Assembly (NCBI GenBank): GCA_003573635.1
Contig: QUTJ01031704.1
Location: 1-15,416, forward strand
DNA: 15,416 bases
Direction: 5' to 3'
From: Goniomonas avonlea
Taxonomy: Eukaryota; Cryptophyceae; Goniomonadida; Goniomonadaceae
The notes below the pieces were generated by a model. That model was not told the origin of the DNA, did no database searches, and was given only the letters and a program-made list of their open reading frames with translations. Positions 1 to 8,826 of the stretch are shown here, piece after piece. Each line of letters starts with the position of its first letter. The first letter of the stretch is position 1. The position numbers and the translations under genes were made by a program.

Positions 1-140
1 ATCAAGTATGCTTTACCTGAGCGATCCAGATCGTAAAATTGCTCTGGGCCGCTCGGAACCGGTCTGGATCGGTTAGATCGGTTAAAAGGTGTTTCGCGGA
101 TCTGGATCGATCGGGAACCGATTGAACCGCTCCAGACTGC
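1..140. repeat. GATC-rich dyad and direct repeats
   Basis: cgatccagatc (22-32) is the exact reverse complement of gatctggatcg (99-109). Variants of tctggatcgg and gatcggtt recur at 63-72, 76-83 and 103-113. This may be the end of a repeated element cut by the window edge. Confidence 0.7.
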
Positions 141-770
141 TCTAGAGTGATTTAGGAGAACTCAGGATGTAGTTCCACTACGAAATTGGGTTTCAGAAAC
201 CCTGCATATACTCGCTTAGCTAATTGAAAGATATGACCAGAAAGTTGGCAGAAACAGTACTACAGGAAGACCCCAGACCTGCCATTATCTGTGTGCATTT
301 TATGTGTGAAAAAAGCGATTTTTTAATAAATATGAAGGGCTTGGTATTAATACGGTATATACGGTATTTATTATTTTTGGTATTAATANGTATGTTGTAT
401 GTAGAAACCCTGGAGACTGCCATAAGTGCCCAAAGTTCTAAGGCAAGCGAGCAAGGGCACGGCAAACACGAGCGAGCAACACAGACAAACAGTTTCAGGG
501 AAACGTGAGCTTCCCCATGAAGTGGGTGGAAGCGCCACACTGTATACTGAACAAAGGGAGCACACAGCAGTGTTCGCGCAACAGCGCGTTTCAGAGTTCG
601 ATAACCCCAGTAACCCCAGAAACGGGCAAGTAAGCGATGCGCCATTGCGATGAACGTGTTGAGGAAAACAGCTGCCGTTGAGCCACGTGCGAGCCATTTG
701 AGCAATTCCATTGCTTACTCGGTCGGGATTAGGTCAGTCAAGTTGGCGGCCCGACGATCTCAACATCCAT
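141..770. other. Left flank, no gene recognised
   Basis: No frame shows a recognisable domain. A short AT-rich block with repeated tacggtat units lies at about 350-386, and base 389 is an unresolved n. Open frames on both strands overlap each other and none looks more protein-like than the rest. Confidence 0.5.
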
Positions 771-801
771 GGAAATTGCCCCCCGGGCGGGGGCAATTTC
801 C
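771..801. repeat. Perfect hairpin, 13-bp arms, 5-nt loop
   Basis: ggaaattgccccc (771-783) pairs exactly with gggggcaatttcc (789-801) around cgggc. No U-tract or gene end sits beside it in a way that suggests a function; it resembles the other short perfect hairpins of this window. Confidence 0.95.
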
Positions 802-874
802 TAGTCAGAACATTTTCACGGATAAATGCTAACCGAAAGAAGCAGTTCCCCAACGAGCTACGCTAGCAATTTTT

Positions 875-938
875 CTCCTCTCTCTACCGCCCTTTTTGTC
901 TCCTCTCTCTACCGCACGAAGGGCGTTAGAGAGAGGAG
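875..938. repeat. Inverted repeat, 20-bp arms (1 mismatch), with internal direct repeat
   Basis: The pyrimidine-rich arm 875-894 is complementary to 919-938 except at one position. The loop holds a second copy (900-915) of the first 16 bases of the left arm, so either copy can pair with the right arm. Confidence 0.9.
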
Positions 939-1079
939 GAGCCGTGGCGTAACTCAGCTCTCTTAGAACAACCTTTACTTGCGCATGTGTGGGCGAGAAA
1001 GGGGAAATTTCACCCCGTTGCACAAAGCCTGGCTTTCTTGAGAACTTGTCCACTGGCAAATTAAAATAAATGTGCAGTA

Positions 1080-1085
1080 TTTATT
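1080..1085 (-). terminator. Candidate poly(A) signal AATAAA
   Basis: The minus strand reads AATAAA about 390 nt after the stop codon in an AT-rich stretch (1061-1086). It is the best canonical signal seen downstream, but the distance is long and protists often do not use AATAAA. Confidence 0.3.
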
Positions 1086-1090
1086 AACGC

Positions 1091-1240
1091 ATGACCACAT
1101 CTAACAAGGTCAAACAACGTGTCCAAATGGACACACCAAGCCTCGTCTGACCACGCCTGACCAGTCAAACGTCTGACCACAGCCAAACCACGCCAAAATG
1201 ACCACTGCTGACCATGTGTGACCACACCAAAATGACCACC
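1091..1240. repeat. Array of TGACCA motifs in the 3' flank
   Basis: Eight TGACCA copies occur in 150 bases, many as tgaccac, with irregular spacing and short shared flanks (cgtctgaccac, ccaaaatgaccac). On the minus strand these read TGGTCA and fall about 230-380 nt after the stop of the aminotransferase, possibly within its 3' UTR or just beyond it. Confidence 0.8.
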
Positions 1241-1472
1241 GTCAGCCGTGGGGGACATGTAGGGTCATCACACTGGGGGCTCTCCGCTTCTAATGCATTT
1301 CCAGGTCATTGCACAAGGGACCATGGTCATCTTGGAGGGCAAGGCTTCAACACTGCTCCCCACAACAGGGCCACTGCCCAGTTCTGACATAGAGGAGTAC
1401 AAGAGTTCCCCAAGTCATTAGATGAGACAAGTGGTCCATGGCCATGACACTAAGGCAAATCCTCCATTGCCA

Positions 1473-4400
1473 CTACACAAGTGCGGCCAATCCCTGTGTC
1501 AGTCGACTCATGGCGTCCTCGAGTGCCTGTTCTTGACAAGGTTATCCTGGAACTTATCGCACACAGGAGCAGCATCCTTGTGAGCAAACAACAATGACAA
1601 GCCAAAATATGCTTGAGCACAGTCATACACAATTGGTTACAAAAAATTGAGCAGAAATCAGTGAGGTTTCTGTGCGCGCTTCATAACACATTTTAAAAAA
1701 ACAGACCCATGTCGTGAACTGCAGAATCAATTGAGGGTGCAAGGTGGGAGAGGGGAGTGCGAGCACGGAGGTGCACGCACCTCGGAGCTTGTTGCGTATG
1801 AAATGCGGAAGCAATTTGGAGCTCCGAAAGCAGATCCGGGGACAAGTGCCACACCCTAGGCAAACTGGGTGAGACATGCAAGGGGCAACTAATGAGGGAG
1901 AGAGGAAGGGAGCGGGATGATTTCAGGCTTGAGTGGGGACGCGGGCACAACACAATCAAAGGTGCATTCAGTGATCCATACGTGGGACTGTAGAAGATAC
2001 ATGCAGAGGTCGTTATCGTCTCTGATCTCCTCGCCCGTTGCCTGAGATGCCAATTAGCTGTCAGTTTTCAGAAATCGCTTGTGTGCACCGCGGGCCCTCA
2101 CGATAATTACAAAAGGACACGGGCAAAAACAATAGGCATAGAGTTGTTTTGACGAGAGCAAGCACAAAGTGCGCCATTGAAAGCAGAGAGACACGAGAGA
2201 GAAGTACAGAGCGCGCACCGTGTGCTTTCCGAAGTAGGCAGACACAACGGGGAACAGGTAGAAGGCACCCTGGGGCACAGGCAGGTTGACCCCAGGAATC
2301 TCCAAGAGAATTTGAAGGACAAAGTCACGGCGGTCCCGCAGAGACTGAACATGTGCCGCGATATCTGAGTCGGACACGTGCTTCAGTGCAGCCACCGCCG
2401 CAGCCTGGGACAGACTGGGTGTGGTGTTAGTACGCAGGAGCTGCAGTGACAGGGCAGCAAGGGGCTCTGTTTCTAGCGTCTGACACGTGCTTGGGACAGA
2501 CTGGGTGCAACATCAGACGATCCAAAACCGAGGAGCACGTGGTGTGAAATCTCCTTCCCCATCAAAACACTGAACCATATTGTCTCCCTGTGTGCGCGAA
2601 GCACTCCTCTTCACCATCATATATGTGTGCGTGCACGCACGTGCCATGGAACAATCCCTAGGCATGACCAGATGGGCGTGGAGGTGGTGCATTGGGCTGA
2701 GAAGGTGAGGAGTGTGTCACAGGTGGCTGCCCTTGCCTGCACGCGCACGAAGTAGTGTGTCCCTGCAGCTTTGCCATTGCAGCAGCCAGCTCCGAGGGAG
2801 CAGCGGCGTAACCAACCCGCAGTCCAGTCATTGCGTATGCCTGATTCATTTTTTTCAGTTGTCGGCATCATTGCCACCACAGCAGTGGTTGTCCCTATTC
2901 CTGCCAGACACTCCACCTTGTAGCAACGAATCGGCGTCATACCTTAGAGAAGCCGTTGATTGTGATGGTGCGCTGATGCATGCCGGCAAGCCCCGCGAAG
3001 GAATAATGAGGTGTGCCGAAGCAAATCCTTTCGTAGATCTCGTCGGAGATGACAAATATCTTCGGGAACTCCCTGTCCCGTCAATTTGAGAAATGGAACT
3101 CAATAAGCAGGAGCACAGCATCAGTACCAACGTTCACTAGGTCTAACCAAGCAGCCCCGGCCCCAGTCACGGGCGATCAATGGCAACAACCAGCTGTAGC
3201 ACTTGTGGTGTGTCATGCACGAGCGCACATAGCTTTGTGCTCGCGTGAACGCTGGCCATGTGCCATATGGCGTGTGGCTTTGAGTTCAAGGTCAAACTGG
3301 CCCCTTTTGGAGGAATGGAGATAGTAGCTAAGAATGATGAGACCAGTGAAATGGTGAAACCAGAGAGTACTATCGGTGACAAAACTCACACAAGAACGTC
3401 AGCAATTGCTTGCAGCTGGTCCTTTGTCATGACTGCACCGGTCGGGTTGCTGGGGTTGCACAGTACCAGAATCCGCGACCGTGGAGTCAACGCTGCCCTC
3501 AACACCTGTCATCAAAGAGGTCAAAGCCAGTCCGCCTGGTCATAAATGCTCAATCCGCGCTTACTCTCTTATTATTCAACCCTTCACCTGTGTATCTCAG
3601 CAAGGCGGAGGCAACCACATTTTAAGAAAAAATATCAGAGAAAAACAAGCGAAGAGGTTTGAAAAAAGGACCTCCAGACGACTTAATCTGGATAATCCAC
3701 CATTAAGGTTAATATAAATGTGTTCTTGAAGGCAAACCCAAGTTGGTGGTTCGGGCAATCTGGCTGCATTCTCAGAATATTTTACAATTTTCTGATCAAT
3801 AGTTATGAGCAGTCAAAGTTGTCAATTTCCCTCCAGTTTGCCGAATCCGACCGTTACACCACACTCTCGGAGACATCCGACGTTATCCGCGAAACATAAA
3901 CGTTAGTACATGCGAAAAATCGACTAAAAAGTCCTCAGGGTGCTTTTTTGCGACCTTGTGCTCTATCTGGAGATCTCGGCAAGCCTGACAACATCTTTTT
4001 TTTCTTCTTCCAACTATATTTTTTCTCCAAAAACTCGATTTTTGCGGACCAAAAACCGATTGATCATTTAAGACCTGGTGCACTGTAATACATGTTTAAA
4101 ATCAGTGTCAATCTCATGCCAACCGTCAGAGTGACAGTGAGCCAGCGCCAGTGACGAGGTGAAAGAATGACAGCGAAACAGTGATTGGGCCAGCGACGGC
4201 AGAGTGTGGCCAGGCGTGGAGACAGCGAGGTAGTCTGGTAGCGACCAAGTCGAGCGCACCTCAGGCGTGAGAATGTAACCAGCTTCGGGGAGTGTCTCGG
4301 CGATCACAGAAACACCTCCAGACAGTGTGACAATCTCGGGATACGACACCCAGTAGGGCGCGGGGATGACGACTTCATCTCCGGGTCTCGTCAAGACCAA

Positions 4401-5204
4401 CATGGCCTGGCAGAGGTGCGCCAGATTAGTCATATGAGGTACGTGAAAAGAGGCGCCCCAATACACCAGCGTGGAACACAGATGAGGCGCGAGAGGAGGG
4501 AGGTGGAGAGCGAGACAAACGAGGAAGGTGGACGGGTATTGGAGGGAGGGATGGGGTGCAAGGGGGTAGGTTAGGAGGGAGAGACCGAGGGGACGGAATA
4601 GGGTGCAGGCAAGAGGGAGGGAGGGTGGGATAGCGGAGAGCAGTCACACCGACCTGCAAAATTGACTGCTTGGCGCCGTTTGAAACAACGATGTCCGTGG
4701 GCGCGTACGCAACTCCTTTCTTTCCCAGGAGGTAGGCCGCAATGCTAGAGCGGAGCTCGAGGGTCCCAACAACCTCGGTGTACCTGTTCGAACGTCAGTC
4801 GGAAAGCTTGTTGTGAGTGGGAACCCAACCGCGAGTCAACGATCCGCCACTCTCAATCAAATATTGCTGCTACTCACCCTGTCTCCCGCAATCTCCACAC
4901 AACATCTGATTCTCGAGCCCACTCCTCCCTCACTGCATCAGATCTCCACCATGCCAATCTCACTGACATCTCCGGAAAATCTCTCCAGATCTCACCAACA
5001 GTTGAGGACTGTTTTCTCATAAGTTATACCGTGTGCGATCGCTGTCCATTGCGTCGACAATAGCTTCCTTGACCACATCAGCCACAGGGAAATCTGGCTC
5101 GCCCACACTCAGCGACACAATATCTCGGCCTTCTCGGCGCAGGCGTGTCGCGAGGTCTGTGACGGCCGACGTCTTAGACGGTGCCAGTGCCTTGACGCGC
5201 GGTC
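1473..5204 (-). CDS. Class I (I-beta-like) aminotransferase module, probable prephenate/aspartate aminotransferase
   Basis: PLP-dependent transamination, most likely of prephenate to arogenate with Asp or Glu as donor. Exons: 5204-5030, 4783-4654, 4406-4260, 3505-3390, 3072-2943, 2840-2743, 2414-2219, 2041-1982, 1855-1781, 1526-1473. The full fold is visible: VKALAPSKT, SVGEPDFP, RYTEVVGTLELR, VVSNGAKQSI, PGDEVVIPAPYWVSYPE, LCNPSNPTGAV, VISDEIYER, the PLP Lys in NGFSK|AYAMTGLRVGY, PQGAFYLFP, VPGSAFG, the substrate Arg in FRISYAT, and a final helix ending in TAG. The PLP Lys (about residue 863) is the last codon of exon 3072-2943. Length is about 393 residues, as expected for a complete enzyme. 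The I-beta family includes plant prephenate aminotransferase and bacterial aspartate aminotransferases; motifs alone do not separate them. At 2743 the donor GC|gtgcag is preferred, but TC|gtgcgc five bases upstream of it is also in phase. Confidence 0.93.
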
Positions 5205-8200
5205 CTGCCGGAAAGAGGTGTTTAAGACGTACGACAGCAACAAAGAAATCCTTCGGCAGGTTCTCAGTGGCGACATGGCTTCTAAAGCACACGGTGCTAG
5301 GCAGGGAAATCACATGTCGAACAAAAGATTGACGCTGAAACCCGTGTCACGCCGAGGTAACTAGCTGACCACACTGATGGGGACAATGAACGTGGCTGAG
5401 GCAAGAGGGAGCTTTAGTGGGAGTTCACAGGACGAAGAACGGGGGCGCTCGCTCAACACACCGAGGTCGATGCGACTGTCTGAGGCAGCTGCAGCGGGAG
5501 CCACACCGCTGTCCAGAGCGTTGCGGATGTTGACAAACGCCTGCTGAACTTGCTCCAGTTGCTGCCTATGGACAGAAACATTTCAGAACAGAACACCGCG
5601 GTATGACTACGGCGAGATTGTGTACAACCAAATACCACATCGCTCTCGAGTAAGAGAGAATAATGGAGCGTGGGGCGATATTATTCGCCCCACGCTCGTA
5701 AACCTTACTGAGAGACCAGATGGTTGTCTCAGTTCCGATATCAAAGAAATCGAGTGGTCCCGGAAGAAGATTGACGCCAGAAAGAAATGTCGCCTTCGCT
5801 CATTCTTGGACATGAAATGGATATCAATGAGCAAACCTTGCGAAAAAATAATCGAGTGCGGCAAAGAGAATTGAATCCGGCAGGAAAAAGAGACTCGCCT
5901 GTGAGAAATTCACAGCTGGAAGATGCTCGGGGTTGACAGCATTGTGGCAGTATTGTGACGGAATTGGCCAATCTCTGTTCATTTGACCATCTCTCAATCA
6001 AACTTTCCATTAAGTTGTTTTATCAACTCGAGGCAGAATCGCAAATCTTCGAGCTTACCTTGAAATAAGAAAAATCGTAGTGGTGGCGACATACCGTGAG
6101 CTAGGATTGTACTTGAACAGTGCTAGGAACAGGTCGAAGGTATCCTTGGTGGTGTTGTCGACCAACTACGGCAGGTGTCACAAGTGTTGGCAGCCGTCGC
6201 ACACAAGTCATGAAGGACGGCGTCACAAGTCCAAGCCTTGACAGGCGGCGTTGGAGAAGTTGAACACCTGCATTGCACGCAGTGCAAATCTAACCAGGTT
6301 CAAGAGTCTGAAATGGGGGTTGCAGCTTTGCACGTCGTGCAGAGCAGTAACAATAATCGAAATCCATCAAGGCTGCCTGCTCGATTATGATGAGCATTGT
6401 GACAGCATTGAAACGGCCTGGTGACAGCATTGAGAGACACCCGTTTACGGATCTGATCCGTGTGGATTATCGCAACAACACCTTCGGGCCCTCGCGACAC
6501 CTCGCGACACCGGGGACGAGGACAATTGAGGGTCAGAATCCTCCGTGGCCACATAAGCCTCTCATTGTGCTTCAGAACTTGGCATGTCCCCACGATTTTC
6601 GTCAAGTGATATTGGAACCAACAATGTTTAGCGGTGTCTCAATTGGTTTCATCGCTCCAGGTGGTGAACGGCAGCATTGTACAACACAGTGTAATCTATC
6701 TAACACACGGGTCATGTGCGCGGCCACGCCCTGGTCGAGGGCTTGGACCAAAAATCGTTTGCAAGACCAGCAGATTGTGTTCGAAAACGGCTCTCCTGGA
6801 CACTTGACAGCAACCAGAACGACCAGGACATCATGCACAGAATACCTCGATAATGATTCATATCTAGCCATTAATCCGATGATCTCCCCACCTTGAGTAG
6901 ACTCTCGTAGCCCTTGGTGTTAATGGGAGTGCTCTTGAGGTCCAGCCCACCAAGCAGACGGCCCGTGAAGTGAGTCACAAACTGGCTCCCTGCGGCAAGC
7001 TCGTCGTGCTCATCACACGTGAGCTGCACCATCCTGGGACGCGCGGTCAGAACTCTATCATGAATCTAAATCGGAGAGTAACGGCTGCACACTCTGTCAA
7101 AAAATAAATCCACGGAATCATATGGCTGCACCGTCGGTCCATAAATCACAGATTCATCTACAGATATCCATGTTTGGCCACCCTGCCTCAGGATTTCTTC
7201 GGCAAGAGGCAAACCCCGCAGGACAAACACACAAACACACAAACACAGACGGAATGTGCGTGCTGTGAACCAACTCGTCAAGATCCCAGCGCATACTGCG
7301 AGTGGTGGGCGAGGCATGTGAGGCCACCTGCAGCCCTCGTCCTCGAAAAAGGAGAGGAGACGGATGCAGCGGTGACGGTCCGTGGTCCTGACCTTCTCGT
7401 ACATAAAATTAAGGCCTTCCCACGATCCCTTGCCGCTCTCGGGGCCGAACATCGGGTGCGTGCACAGCAAGTCGGCCTCCTGCCAAGCAATGCCATTCAT
7501 ATGCACGAAATTGTTTGTGCACAGTGGCCAATGAATCCGTGGGAAGCCACTTGAGGAGCTGGCATGACAAGCGAGCCACAAATCCAAAACCGCAGGTCCT
7601 GGTTCACACGCCTCGTACACTGATCGGCGATCTTTTGGGACGATATTTACGGTGGGCGTTGGCGATCATACCTTGGGCAGAACGCTGGAAAGCATGATCT
7701 TGGGAAACACTTTGACACTGAGAACGTCGACAACAAGTTTGTCCCTGAGGAGGTGGAGGGGCAGGGACATGACCACCTCCTCGAACGAGAGCACCGACAC
7801 CTGAGCAAGACATTGGATCCAGTCAATGTAAAACAAGTCGAGGTCAGTGGCGGAGCAAATGGTTGCGGTGAGAGGGGAGGGAGGTGGTTGCAGTGGCAGG
7901 GGGAATGGTTGCGGTGAGAGGGGGAGGAAGGTGGTCGCAGTTGCCCGTGGATTGGGGAAATATTTATGGAGAGGTGGGAGAGATGGTTGTGGAAAGGTGG
8001 GCCGGTGGTGGGGAGCGAGGTGCTTGTGGTGAAGGTGGGGCCTTCTGCGTAAGGACGGTAGGTGGTGGTTGTCGGTGAAGACATTGGAGGGGGAGGGCAG
8101 TGGTTGTGGGTGCAGGGAGTGGAGGAAGGGAATGTGCTTGTGAGTCTCACCGCGAGAGAGCGCCAACGTCATAGATACGCTTGTTCCAAAAAAAAAAACT

Positions 8201-8775
8201 CATATGAGCTATCAGGCACGATGGCCACCACGCGAGTCACAGAAAAGTCACTCTTGAACAGAGGCGGCGCACAACGTACCGCAAGAATAAGGACATCGAT
8301 ATCTGCAGTGCACAGCTCCGCCGGTTCCACATAGGCACAACCCAGCGCAGCAGCTACCTCGGCGTAGTTACTCCTGGCATTCGCCGCCACAATCTGGGTG
8401 GGTCAGTGCTACAGTTTGGTTTTCTTCTTTGGTGTAGGGATGTGCTGTGAATTGTTGACTGTGCTGTGGGGCGTGCGTTTCTTGGCTGGGTCGTGTGTGC
8501 GGTGTGTGCCGTGTGCTTACGCGATGTGTGCTGTGTATACTGTGCGTGCTGTGACAGCTTTGACAATTGACACAACTTGGGGCAGGGAAGTGGAAAGGCT
8601 TGGATTACCTTGTGCCCACGCTTGATGAAACGCTTGGCCAGAAATTGGCCAAAAGCGCCAAAACCGAGAATGCCAATGCGGAGGCACATATCCGTGGAGA
8701 TGCGGGCTCTGTTGTGCGGCTGTGGGTTGGGGGAGCTAAGGGGGCACGGATGATTCGCCATGGAAACAGTGGGCC

Positions 8776-8826
<51 letters not shown>

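Noticed and set aside
220-711. 163-codon open frame on the minus strand in the left flank
   Set aside because: Composition is erratic, it spans the unresolved base at 389, overlaps other open frames on both strands, and shows no domain.
1623-1877. Minus-strand frame reading on from a possible acceptor at 1719 (FTTWVCFF...)
   Set aside because: The true next exon after 1781 is 1526-1473, which supplies the expected final helix and a stop in phase.
5666-5697. Circular Rep-encoding DNA virus origin (stem-loop with nonanucleotide)
   Set aside because: The loop tattat lacks the conserved nonanucleotide and there is no Rep-like gene nearby.
5620-5874. 84-codon plus-strand frame over the intronic hairpin
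   Set aside because: It lies in an intron of the well-supported minus-strand gene, contains the palindrome, and has no recognisable motif.
7647-8172. Long minus-strand frames rich in Pro, Ser and Thr
   Set aside because: They are translations of the degenerate C-rich intron repeat; only 7800-7672 is a real TyrA exon.
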